Notes: a model not told the origin generated them from the sequence alone. Positions 1 to 7,669 are shown, numbered from the stretch's first letter. The stretch is DNA of 8,133 nucleotides from Bacteroidales bacterium (GCA_017429885.1 JAFROA010000172.1:1-8133), one strand, 5' to 3'. Numbers and translations: made by a program.

Positions 1-1
1 C

Positions 2-865
2 TGCGTGATCAATGATACTCACGTGCATTGGCCGGGACTTGAGAAGACCATCACCAAGGTCAATTCACTGGCTCCGTCCTGCGTGATCTGGAATGGGGAT
101 GCCTCCAACACCCAGGAGACCATCGAGAGCCAGATCGAGATATTCCTCGATCCTAAAATCTCAGCAAAGGATTACGCCTCCCGGACACCATATTTGTTCA
201 GCCCCGGCAACCACGATTCCAGGGGAATGGCCAACCGCCATCTGGAGAGGGTCTGGATGTACCGCCAACCTGAGGAGAGGGCTCCGAGGGACTGGGATTT
301 GGGTAGGAATTTCGCTGTCAGGATGGGGGATGTCGCCCTCATCGGGCTCGATACCGCCGAAGATAAAATGGACACCAACCCGCTTTTCGCCGGATTGTTC
401 AACAGCGACGCTTATCGTCGCGCGCAGGTCGCTTGGCTCCGTGACGCCTTGAAGAGAAAAGACATCGCCAAGGCTCCTTACCTGGTGGCATTCTGCCATA
501 TTCCCCTGTTTGATTCCGATCCGAAGGCGAATCCTGGTGATCTCGCCCCGGCAGACAAGGATCCACGCTACTCTCCTGATTTCGCCATCTGGCAGCGCAC
601 TTGCGCCGAGCTATGGACTCCGCTTCTGGAAAAGGCTCATTGCCAGCTGATTATCACCGCCCATCAGCATGAGTATCGTCGTGACGATCCCGCTCCCGGA
701 AGAAGCTGGACCCAGCTCGTCGGCGGCGGTCCCAGATTGGAGGAAAAGCATTTCCCCACTGTGATTGAAGGAAAGGTGGAGGGAGGCAGACTGAATGTCA
801 CCGTCCACAATATCCTCACCGGGCAGGTTGAGGATCAGGTGTCATTCGTTCCCAGAAAGCGTTAG
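2..865 (+). CDS. Calcineurin-like metallophosphoesterase, 5'-truncated by the window
   Basis: This is a metal-dependent phosphoester hydrolase of the calcineurin-like superfamily; the substrate cannot be told from sequence. Numbering from the GTG at base 5, the visible metal-ligand motifs come in family order: D4-T-H6 (NDTHVHW), G31-D32 (WNGDAS), G68-N-H-D71 (SPGNHD), H165 (FCHIPLF) and H220-x-H222 (TAHQH). The last motif is usually GHxH; here the glycine is alanine. All ligands are present, so the enzyme is probably active. The GTG is unlikely to be the start: the first strand before D4 would be only three residues long, and the frame stays open to the window edge (TGC then GTG reads C-V-I-N-D), so the gene continues upstream. 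A signal peptide or an N-terminal beta-sandwich domain, common in secreted relatives, may be missing. The gene ends with TAG inside the last codons of the convergent minus-strand gene. Family call sure, function open. Confidence 0.9.
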   Translation, partial: CVINDTHVHWPGLEKTITKVNSLAPSCVIWNGDASNTQETIESQIEIFLDPKISAKDYASRTPYLFSPGNHDSRGMANRHLERVWMYRQPEERAPRDWDLGRNFAVRMGDVALIGLDTAEDKMDTNPLFAGLFNSDAYRRAQVAWLRDALKRKDIAKAPYLVAFCHIPLFDSDPKANPGDLAPADKDPRYSPDFAIWQRTCAELWTPLLEKAHCQLIITAHQHEYRRDDPAPGRSWTQLVGGGPRLEEKHFPTVIEGKVEGGRLNVTVHNILTGQVEDQVSFVPRKR

Positions 866-2680
866 CGAGCAGTCTCCGGCATCGAGGGCTTTCAAGGCCA
901 CCACGAGTTCCTCAGCCTCGGCTTTGTCGTGGAAAGGACCAACCTTGAACACCACGGCGCCGTTCTCCACACTCTTAGCGACATCCATCCCTGTCTTGCG
1001 TATGGCGTCCATCGCCCCGTCTGGCAGGGATTGTCCGTTTCCTGGATAGAACACCACGGTATACAGGCGCTCGGACTCAAGTTTCCTGGCGGAGGAGACG
1101 CTGATGGGCTCCCCGTCTTTATATGCCTTGATCTCCGCTGTGCGGAAGCCTTGTTTTTTGACCTTGTTGATGTTGGAGAGAGCGTCGGCATAGGTCCTGA
1201 ACAGACCTGCAGAGCAGATGTACCTGTTTCCGGACTTCTTCTCAAAGACCGGGCTCAAACCCTTCAGGTCCGCCACTGTCGCTTTTCTTGACTGGGTGAA
1301 CATCTGGATCTGATACACAATACCTTCCGGCAAAGTGTTATCCTCAGCGAAGCGACCTTCGGGCAGGATCATGAACGAATAGTCGAATTTCCTCTCGGGC
1401 TTCTTCATGGCCAAAGAGGGGGACGGACCGTAACTGTTTCGGGTGAAAGTGTAGCCGGAAGACGCTCCGACAACATCCTTATCCGCCCTGGCTTGTAATT
1501 TACTGATATCCAGGACTATTCCATTGGCCAAGAACTCCATTTCCAGAGCCTGCAGACCTTTCATGGCCTTCTGGAGAGAGTCGTTGAGAGCCGGGAGCTG
1601 GAGCTCTTTGCTCAGGATTTCTTCCGAGAGGACGGCTTTCCTCTCCTCCGTAGCGGTGGAATACTCGGCCCTCAAGTTCTCGAGCCCTTTGCTGAAACGT
1701 GAGACGGAGTCGCGAAGAGAGCGGACTTCCCTCATCTTGTCCATATATCTCCTTGCTTCCTCTCCCGACATGTCTTTGTCTCCGGTAGCGGCTCCGTTAT
1801 CCATTCTGGCAGGGTCTCTGGCAGGAATCAGGGAAGCCAATTGTCTGAGGGCGCTGATGTCGGTGACTGCCTCGCGCACGGGCATACTGTCATATTCGAG
1901 CACGTATATGCGCACGCTATCCTTGCCACAGTCGCGGTTGGACGCGAAAATGGAATACTTCCCGTCCTCCGTATTCATGAACAGGAAATCGTCGTAAGGT
2001 GAGGAATATGGGAACCCCATGTTGACAGGGATATCCCAGTCCCCGGTATCGCTGTTCCAATGAGAGACATACAGGTCGTAGCCACCCATGCCATACAGAC
2101 CCTTTGAGGCGAAGAACAGGGATTCTCCGTCCGGGGAAAGCATGGGGTAAATCTCGTCAGATGAACTTGTCAGCTGCTCGTTGATCAGTGTGGGAGCAGC
2201 CCACAAAGAATCCTCCAGAACCGTTCTGTAGATGTTCCTTATCCCGTTCTCGTCGGTGGCGGAATAGTAGAGATCCCTGGTCCCTTCCGGGAAGTATATG
2301 GCCTGTGAGAGCCCTGTTCCTCCAAGTGAGTCAAGCTGGTTGGGAGTTTTTCTCCATCCGTGATTCACCAGAGGGTAATAGAGTAGAAAGTCCTTGAGAG
2401 GGAAATCTTGTCTGGCCACAACCACCGGCTGGCTGCAGAAGTCCATCATTGACTGGCCGTTACCGCATATTATCATCATGTCCTCAACTCGGTCAATCGA
2501 GGTCGAGTCGATCTCGGCCACTTTCTGGCAGAGGGATACGGCTAAGGGAAAGTCATAAGCTTGTCTGGCCGAGTCCGCTTGGGCGATGATTCTGTCGACA
2601 ATTGTCTGCGACCCCGCTTCAGGCACGGTAATCAGCAGGGTAGAGAATATGATGAATAAACAAAGAGTTATCTTTTTCAT
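842..2680 (-). CDS. Secreted PD40 beta-propeller / coiled-coil / SPOR-domain protein
   Basis: This is a predicted exported envelope protein of 612 residues. A signal peptide occupies about residues 1-24 (MKK, hydrophobic core LCLFIIFSTLLITV, likely cleavage near AGS-Q). A short helical, possibly TPR-like stretch follows (28-60). PD40-type propeller blades lie at about 125-265, with repeats such as EIYPMLSPDGESLFFASK and SPYDDFLFMNTEDGKYSIFA. Residues 305-385 are rich in charged heptad-like sequence and look like a coiled coil. Residues 455-525 form a SPOR-like domain (YQIQMF, then LKGLSPVFEKKSGNRYICSAGLF and a KVKKQGF helix), and 540-608 look like a second, more divergent SPOR copy. SPOR domains bind denuded peptidoglycan, and PD40 proteins of Bacteroidota such as PorE tie envelope machines to the wall, so a periplasmic wall-associated role is inferred. 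The ATG at 2680 was chosen over one at 2824 because it begins directly with a classical signal peptide. No OmpA domain is present, so it is not PorE itself. Stop codon is TGA. Confidence 0.85.
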   Translation of the reverse strand: MKKITLCLFIIFSTLLITVPEAGSQTIVDRIIAQADSARQAYDFPLAVSLCQKVAEIDSTSIDRVEDMMIICGNGQSMMDFCSQPVVVARQDFPLKDFLLYYPLVNHGWRKTPNQLDSLGGTGLSQAIYFPEGTRDLYYSATDENGIRNIYRTVLEDSLWAAPTLINEQLTSSSDEIYPMLSPDGESLFFASKGLYGMGGYDLYVSHWNSDTGDWDIPVNMGFPYSSPYDDFLFMNTEDGKYSIFASNRDCGKDSVRIYVLEYDSMPVREAVTDISALRQLASLIPARDPARMDNGAATGDKDMSGEEARRYMDKMREVRSLRDSVSRFSKGLENLRAEYSTATEERKAVLSEEILSKELQLPALNDSLQKAMKGLQALEMEFLANGIVLDISKLQARADKDVVGASSGYTFTRNSYGPSPSLAMKKPERKFDYSFMILPEGRFAEDNTLPEGIVYQIQMFTQSRKATVADLKGLSPVFEKKSGNRYICSAGLFRTYADALSNINKVKKQGFRTAEIKAYKDGEPISVSSARKLESERLYTVVFYPGNGQSLPDGAMDAIRKTGMDVAKSVENGAVVFKVGPFHDKAEAEELVVALKALDAGDCSLTLSGNE

Positions 2681-2706
2681 TCCGAAAATCGGAGTCAATG
2701 CATCTG

Positions 2707-2714
2707 CAAAAATA
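2707..2714 (-). promoter_or_regulatory. Possible Bacteroidota -7 element for the PD40/SPOR gene
   Basis: Read on the minus strand, these bases are TATTTTTG, an exact match to TAnnTTTG, the -7 consensus of Bacteroidota. It lies 26 bp before the ATG at 2680, a plausible leader length. No TTG is seen at the expected 19-21 bp spacing further upstream, and the region is A/T-rich enough for chance matches, so the call is tentative. Confidence 0.35.
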
Positions 2715-2755
2715 AGAAATACTTGGCAGATAATTTCTTTCTTAGAAAAAAATGC

Positions 2756-2763
2756 TAAATTTG
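2756..2763 (+). promoter_or_regulatory. Bacteroidota -7 promoter element for secDF
   Basis: The octamer TAAATTTG matches the Bacteroidota -7 consensus TAnnTTTG and is followed by TAC, as is the -7 box of aspA. Transcription would start near base 2770, giving a leader of about 50 nt that is very A-rich just before the ATG at 2819. No clear TTG sits at the usual spacing (about bases 2732-2737; the nearest sequence is TTTC). There is no Shine-Dalgarno motif, which is normal in this phylum, where A-rich leaders help initiation. Confidence 0.6.
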
Positions 2764-2818
2764 TACCCTTATTTTTATGCCCGAAAGCAAAAACAATAAA
2801 AATATAAAGTAAAACATT

Positions 2819-5800
2819 ATGCAAAGTAAAGGTTGGATAAGGCTTGTCGCCATCTTGCTCGCCATCGCTTCGATCTGGCAGCTATCTTTCACAGCGGTGA
2901 CAACCATCCAGGAAAGGAAAGCGGACAAGTTCGCGGAGAAAGCCGCCCAGGTGGCCATGAACACCGCCGCGTTCGCCAAGGTTTCCCCGGAGAGCCAGGC
3001 TTACTATCTGGACTCCATAAGAAAAGACCAGAACAGGGTCTACATTGATTCCATCTCTTCGAAGAAGGTTTATCTCTGGAACACCTACAAGGATTGCAAG
3101 GCCAAGGAGATCAATCTTGGTCTGGATCTCAAGGGAGGTATGAACGTCATGCTCCAGGTCCAGTTGCAGGATCTTGTCAGGGCTCTCTCTGGAGACAACC
3201 CCAATCCGGCGTTCCAGAAGGCTCTTTCTCTCGCGAAGGAGCGTAGCGTCAACTCCAGGGATGATTTCATAACCCTCTTCGGCAATGCTTGGAAAGAAGT
3301 CGCAGGTGGTCAGAGACTTGCCCAGGTCTTCGGAACATACGAGATGAAGGACAAGATCAAGCCTGAGTCAACAGACGCTGAGGTCTTGACAGTGATCCGC
3401 GGTGAGGCCGAGAGTGCCGTCGCCAACTCCTTCAACGTGTTGAGGAACCGTATCGACCGCTTTGGTGTGACCCAGCCCTCTATCCAGAAGCTCGGAAACA
3501 GCGGACGTATCCTTGTTGAGCTCCCTGGTGTCAAGGAGCCTGAGCGTGTGAGGAAACTCCTCCAGGGAACAGCTTCCCTCGAGTTCTGGGAGACTTTCAC
3601 CAACCAGGAGATATCCGGATACCTCGCTGAGGCCAACGCCAAATTGGCTGAGATTCTCGCGGGTGAGAACACCGCGGCTCCCGCCGAGGCTGAGGAAGCC
3701 AATGAGGCCAAGCCTGAGGGTGATGACTCTGTCCTTAATGCCGAGATTGCCCAGAACCAGTCTGCGGACGCTGATCTTGAAGCTTACAAGAAGCAGAACC
3801 CCTTGTACGCTGTCCTTACCCCTTCACAGTACACCGGCAACGCCTGCATAGGTTTCGCTTCCGGAATCGACACCGCGAAGGTCAACAGGTATCTCGCTAT
3901 GCCTCAGATCGCCGAGATATTCCCGGCCGAGTTCATCCCCATGTGGACCGTCAAGCCCTCTGAGATGTTCGAGTCTGACAATATCTTCGAGCTCGTCGCC
4001 ATCAAGTCCACTTCCCGCAACGGAAAGGCCAAGCTTGACGGTGGTGTCGTCACAGACGCCCGCGTGGTCTACGATCATGGCACCAACGGAGAGCCTTCAG
4101 TCTCCATGAGCATGAACGCTGAGGGTGCCAATATCTGGGCCCGCATGACTGGTGACAATGTTGGTAGGCAAATTGCCATCGTCCTCGATGGAATGGTCTA
4201 TTCCTATCCTAACGTAAATAGCGCCATCACTGGTGGAAACTCCTCTATCACAGGTCATTTCACTCCTGATGAGGCCACCGACCTCGTGAACGTCCTCAAG
4301 TCCGGTAAGCTTCCCGCTCCCGCTACCATCATCCAGGAGCAGGTTGTCGGACCTTCCCTCGGTGCCAAGTCAATCAGGGCTGGTATGATCTCCTTCCTTA
4401 TCGCTTTCCTCCTCGTCCTGCTCTACATGATATTCTTCTATCAGGGAGCCGGTATCGCCGCTGACATCGCTCTTCTTTGCAATGTCCTGCTGCTCTTCGG
4501 AGTTCTCGTGTCGTTCGGAGCTGTCCTGACCCTGCCAGGTATCGCAGGTCTCGTCTTGACGATGGGTATGGCTGTTGACGCCAACGTTATTATATATGAA
4601 CGTATCAAGGAGGAGCTTGCCGCCGGCAAGGGCCTGAGCAAGGCTGTGGCTGACGGTTACAAGAACGCTTACTCCGCCATCATCGACGGTCAGGTCACTA
4701 CCCTCCTCACCGGTATCGTTCTCTTCATCTTCGGTTCCGGTCCTGTCCAGGGCTTCGCCACCACGCTCATCATCGGTATCATCACCTCTGTTCTCACATC
4801 CATCTTCATCACCCGTCTTATCTTCGACGACCGTATCAAGAAGGGTAAGAACATCACGTTCGAGAACAGCCTCACGAAGAACTTCCTCAAGAACACCCAC
4901 TTCGATTTCATCAGCGCCCGCAAGGTCTCTTACATTGTCTCCGGCGTTTTGATCCTCATCTCCCTCGTGTCCATCTTCACCAAGGGCTTCACCTATGGTG
5001 TTGATTTCACTGGAGGTCGTACCTATGTGGTCCGCTTCGACAAGCCGGTCACAGCTGAGGAGATCCGTCAGGCCGCTATCGCGGAGTTCGACGGAGCTGT
5101 CGAGGTCAAGCAGTTCGGTGGTGAGAGCCAGATGAAGATCACGACCCAGTATAAGAATGATGAGGAATCCTCTGAGGTTGACGCTGAGGTCGAGGGCAAG
5201 CTCTTCAACGCTCTCGCTCCGTTCTTCGCTGAGAAGTTGACGATTGATGAATTCAAGTCAACTCTCGGGAACGCCAACGGTATCATCTCATCTGACAAGG
5301 TCGGTCCTACCATCGCCAACGACATCAAGCGGGACGCTGTTATCGCTGTCATCCTCGCCCTTATCGTGATCTTCGCTTACATAGCCTTCAGGTTCAGGGG
5401 CTGGACATGGGGTCTTGGTGGTGTTGTCTCTCTTGCTCACACCGCTATCATTGTCATCGGTTTCTTCTCATTGTTCTCCGGCATCCTGCCGTTCAACCTT
5501 GATGTTGACCAGACGTTTATAGCGGCTATCCTGACGATCATTGGATATGCCATCAACGATAACGTGGTTATCTTCGACCGTATCCGTGAGTACAGGACAC
5601 TGCACCCGAATACGGACATCAAGACGAACACGAACCTGGCTTTGAACGCGACCCTCACCCGTACGGTCAACACCTCTGTCTCCACTCTCGTGACCATGCT
5701 CGCTATCGCGATCTGGGGCGGTGAGTCCATCAGGGGTCTCGCGGTCGCTCTCATCCTTGGTATCTTGATCGGTACTTACGCTTCCATCTTCATCGGTACT

Positions 5801-5887
5801 CCGGTGATGTACGATGCCACCATTGCTCGTCAGAAGAAGTTTGCCGCCGAGTCTGCCAAGGGAGCCAAGAAGTCTTCAAAGAATTAA
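2819..5887 (+). CDS. secDF: Protein translocase subunit SecDF (fused SecD-SecF)
   Basis: This is an inner-membrane RND-type subunit that works with SecYEG/SecA and uses the proton gradient to pull exported proteins out on the periplasmic side. At 1,022 residues it is the fused SecD-SecF form usual in Bacteroidota. The SecD half has TM1 (about 7-27), the D1 motif LDLKGG (102-107), the P1 base region (205-260, FNVLRNRIDRFGVTQPSIQK), an acidic Ala/Glu-rich insertion (about 278-328), the P1 remainder to about 515, then TM2-TM6 (about 521-668) with GMAVDANVIIYERIKEE at 583-599. The SecF half begins near 690, with TM7, GVDFTGG (727-733), the P4 domain, and TM8-TM12 (about 840-994) with YAINDNVVIFDRIRE at 910-924. 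D587 and D914 match the proton-pathway aspartates of TM4 and TM10 in Thermus SecDF (D340, D637); R948 in TM11 is a candidate for the essential arginine R671. The C-terminal tail is lysine-rich. No fusion break or frameshift is seen. It has its own promoter and terminator, so it is probably monocistronic. Confidence 0.97.
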   Translation: MQSKGWIRLVAILLAIASIWQLSFTAVTTIQERKADKFAEKAAQVAMNTAAFAKVSPESQAYYLDSIRKDQNRVYIDSISSKKVYLWNTYKDCKAKEINLGLDLKGGMNVMLQVQLQDLVRALSGDNPNPAFQKALSLAKERSVNSRDDFITLFGNAWKEVAGGQRLAQVFGTYEMKDKIKPESTDAEVLTVIRGEAESAVANSFNVLRNRIDRFGVTQPSIQKLGNSGRILVELPGVKEPERVRKLLQGTASLEFWETFTNQEISGYLAEANAKLAEILAGENTAAPAEAEEANEAKPEGDDSVLNAEIAQNQSADADLEAYKKQNPLYAVLTPSQYTGNACIGFASGIDTAKVNRYLAMPQIAEIFPAEFIPMWTVKPSEMFESDNIFELVAIKSTSRNGKAKLDGGVVTDARVVYDHGTNGEPSVSMSMNAEGANIWARMTGDNVGRQIAIVLDGMVYSYPNVNSAITGGNSSITGHFTPDEATDLVNVLKSGKLPAPATIIQEQVVGPSLGAKSIRAGMISFLIAFLLVLLYMIFFYQGAGIAADIALLCNVLLLFGVLVSFGAVLTLPGIAGLVLTMGMAVDANVIIYERIKEELAAGKGLSKAVADGYKNAYSAIIDGQVTTLLTGIVLFIFGSGPVQGFATTLIIGIITSVLTSIFITRLIFDDRIKKGKNITFENSLTKNFLKNTHFDFISARKVSYIVSGVLILISLVSIFTKGFTYGVDFTGGRTYVVRFDKPVTAEEIRQAAIAEFDGAVEVKQFGGESQMKITTQYKNDEESSEVDAEVEGKLFNALAPFFAEKLTIDEFKSTLGNANGIISSDKVGPTIANDIKRDAVIAVILALIVIFAYIAFRFRGWTWGLGGVVSLAHTAIIVIGFFSLFSGILPFNLDVDQTFIAAILTIIGYAINDNVVIFDRIREYRTLHPNTDIKTNTNLALNATLTRTVNTSVSTLVTMLAIAIWGGESIRGLAVALILGILIGTYASIFIGTPVMYDATIARQKKFAAESAKGAKKSSKN

Positions 5888-5913
5888 TTCTTCAAGCGAA
5901 TATTTATTATTGG

Positions 5914-5950
5914 GAGCGTCGTCCTTAGGGGCGACGCTCTCTTGTTTATG
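5914..5950 (+). terminator. Rho-independent terminator of secDF
   Basis: An 11-bp stem, GAGCGTCGTCC (5914-5924) paired with GGGCGACGCTC (5929-5939), has one T-G wobble (5922 with 5931) and a TTAG tetraloop (5925-5928). A T-rich tail (TCTTGTTTAT) follows. It starts 26 bp after the secDF stop codon and has no T-run on the other side, so it acts on the plus strand only. Confidence 0.85.
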
Positions 5951-5972
5951 ATTATATAAAAAGCTACATTTG
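5942..5972 (+). promoter_or_regulatory. Bacteroidota promoter of aspA (-33 TTG, -7 TACATTTG)
   Basis: TTG at 5942-5944 and TACATTTG at 5965-5972 are separated by 20 bp. This fits the Bacteroidota sigma-ABfr layout of TTG, a 19-21 bp gap, then TAnnTTTG. Transcription would begin near 5979, leaving a leader of about 22 nt before the aspA ATG at 6001. The -33 box lies inside the T-rich tail of the secDF terminator, so the two signals share bases. Confidence 0.75.
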
Positions 5973-6000
5973 TACGTTTTAAATCAACACTTTTTTCATC

Positions 6001-7392
6001 ATGAGAGAAAAATTCCGTATCGAATCCGACCTGCTCGGCGAGCTTCAAGTTCCGGCTGATGCCTATTACGGCGTGCAGACCCAAAGGGCATTGAATAACT
6101 ACAAGATATCCACGACCAGGATGTGTCATTATCCTGATTATGTCATAGCGATGGCGTGTATCAAATATGCGGCCGCGAAGACCAACAAGCAGTTGGATGC
6201 CCTGTCTCCCGAGATCGCCGATGCCATCATGCAGGCGAGTAAGGAGATAATTGACGGCAAGTTCCACGATCAGTTCCCTGTAGATATGATGCAGGGAGGA
6301 GCTGGAACCTCTGTCAATATGAACGCGAATGAGGTGATAGCCAACAGGGCCCTCGAGATTATGGGACACCAGAAAGGTGAGTACAAATACTGCTCGCCCA
6401 ACGATCACGTCAACTGTGCCCAGTCAACCAACGACGCTTATCCTTCCGCGTTCCGCTACGCTTTCATCAGGATGAACCGCAAGCTCGAGGCCAGCCTTAA
6501 GGATTTAATAAACGCCTTCCGTGCTAAGGGTGAGGAGTTCAAGGATGTGATCAAGATGGGGCGTACGCAGTTGCAGGATGCCGTCCCGATGACTTCCGGC
6601 CAGGAATTCCACGCCTACGCTACCAACCTTGAAGAGGAAGTGGCTAATCTTGAGAGGAATGTGAACCTATTGTATGAGATTAATATGGGAGGAACAGCCA
6701 TCGGCACAGGCCTTAACGCCAAGCCTGGTTTCGCCACCCTTTGCGCTGCTAATCTGACTGAGCTCACGGGCGAGAAGTTCATCGCTGCCCCTGACCTTGT
6801 GGAAGCCACTCCTGACACAGGTGCTTATGTGAGCTATTCTGGTGCTTTGAAGAGACTTGCGGTCAAGCTTTCCAAGATATGTAATGACCTCAGGCTTATG
6901 GCTTCCGGACCTCGCTGCGGACTGAATGAGATCAATCTGCCGCCGAAGGCTCCCGGATCATCGATTATGCCAGGTAAGGTGAATCCTGTCATCCCGGAGG
7001 TTACCAACCAGGTTTGCTTCAAGGTTATCGGCAACGATGTCACCGTCTCCTTCGCCGCTGAGGCTGGACAGCTCCAGCTTAATGTGATGGAACCTGTTAT
7101 AGCCCAATCTATTATGGAGAGTATCACATGGCTTACCAACGCCATGAACACCCTCCGGAAGGAGTGCGTGGAAGGCATCACCGTCAACAAGGAGCGTTGC
7201 TATGACATGGTCAAGAACAGCATCGGTATCGTCACCGCGCTTAACCCGATCATCGGCTATAAGGCCAGCACAAAGATTGCCAAGGAGGCTCTTGAGACAA
7301 ACCGTTCGGTCTATGACATAGTTCTTGAGCAGGGCGTGATGACCAAAGAGGATCTTGACAAGGCTCTTGATCCAGAGAATATGATAGGATAA
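6001..7392 (+). CDS. aspA: Aspartate ammonia-lyase (aspartase)
   Basis: This cytoplasmic homotetrameric lyase converts L-aspartate to fumarate and ammonia. At 463 residues it has the usual length of the family. The N-terminal signature is LLGELQVPADAYYGVQT (11-27). Active-site motifs follow in order: GTSVNMNANE (102-111), STND (142-145), GRTQLQDAVPM (187-197) and the flexible catalytic loop GSSIMPGKVNP (319-329), with Ser321 as the expected general base and Lys326/Asn328 as carboxylate contacts. The C-terminal FumaraseC_C-type region is about 409-460. Two details favour aspartase over class II fumarase: Gln190 where fumarase C has the His of GRTHLQDA, and PVIPEV after the SS loop where fumarase C has PTQCEA. 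ATG 6001 is preceded by an AT-rich leader without a Shine-Dalgarno motif and by a good promoter. Its fumarate would supply fumarate reductase in an anaerobe, which is inferred since no such gene is in view. No terminator is visible after it, so it may be cotranscribed with the LRR gene 31 bp downstream. Confidence 0.93.
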   Translation: MREKFRIESDLLGELQVPADAYYGVQTQRALNNYKISTTRMCHYPDYVIAMACIKYAAAKTNKQLDALSPEIADAIMQASKEIIDGKFHDQFPVDMMQGGAGTSVNMNANEVIANRALEIMGHQKGEYKYCSPNDHVNCAQSTNDAYPSAFRYAFIRMNRKLEASLKDLINAFRAKGEEFKDVIKMGRTQLQDAVPMTSGQEFHAYATNLEEEVANLERNVNLLYEINMGGTAIGTGLNAKPGFATLCAANLTELTGEKFIAAPDLVEATPDTGAYVSYSGALKRLAVKLSKICNDLRLMASGPRCGLNEINLPPKAPGSSIMPGKVNPVIPEVTNQVCFKVIGNDVTVSFAAEAGQLQLNVMEPVIAQSIMESITWLTNAMNTLRKECVEGITVNKERCYDMVKNSIGIVTALNPIIGYKASTKIAKEALETNRSVYDIVLEQGVMTKEDLDKALDPENMIG

Positions 7393-7471
7393 CCATAACC
7401 CTTTTTAATTAATATTTTAATCCATGAAAAGACTTATTGTTTTGGCGGCCATGCTGCTGCCAGTGATGACC

Positions 7472-7486
7472 CTCATGACCTGATGC
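7472..7486 (+). other. Lipobox interrupted by TGA (L-M-T-stop-C)
   Basis: Codons 17-21 of the LRR gene read CTC ATG ACC TGA TGC. A lipoprotein signal peptidase site needs a small residue before the invariant Cys; the TGA at 7481-7483 occupies that place, one base away from GGA (Gly). The run GGG after the Cys is a common linker in Bacteroidota lipoproteins, which supports this reading frame and cleavage position. Confidence 0.7.
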
Positions 7487-7669
7487 GGCGGGGGTACTAA
7501 GAATCTATCTGACAGGGACATCTTGTCGCTTATCTACCAGAAAGCTGGCGGTGACTCCTGGGAAGATAAAGACAAGGAGAACTGGAACAGCGAGGAAGAT
7601 CTTGGCAAATGGAAGAATGTGAAAGTCAATGAGGAAGGCCGCGTGACTGAACTCTCCATCCGCGGTTCC

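Noticed and set aside
1524..1997. Plus-strand open frame of 157 codons opposite the PD40/SPOR gene
   Set aside because: Serine/arginine/leucine-rich shadow of the coiled-coil codons on the other strand; no recognisable domain.
2681..2824. N-terminal extension of the PD40/SPOR gene to the ATG at 2824
   Set aside because: The extra 48 residues are encoded by the AT-rich intergenic DNA, would overlap the secDF start and would push the obvious signal peptide inward.
4370..4900. Minus-strand open frame of 176 codons opposite secDF
   Set aside because: Its composition (runs of D, E, G) is what the reverse complement of secDF membrane-segment codons gives; no domain or start context is visible.
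5884..6408. Minus-strand open frame of 174 codons opposite the aspA start
   Set aside because: It crosses the terminator and promoter region and lies antisense to well-conserved aspA motifs; no recognisable domain.
6001..7392. Class II fumarase instead of aspartase
   Set aside because: Gln190 replaces the fumarase His of GRTHLQDA and the sequence after the SS loop is PVIPEV, as in aspartases.
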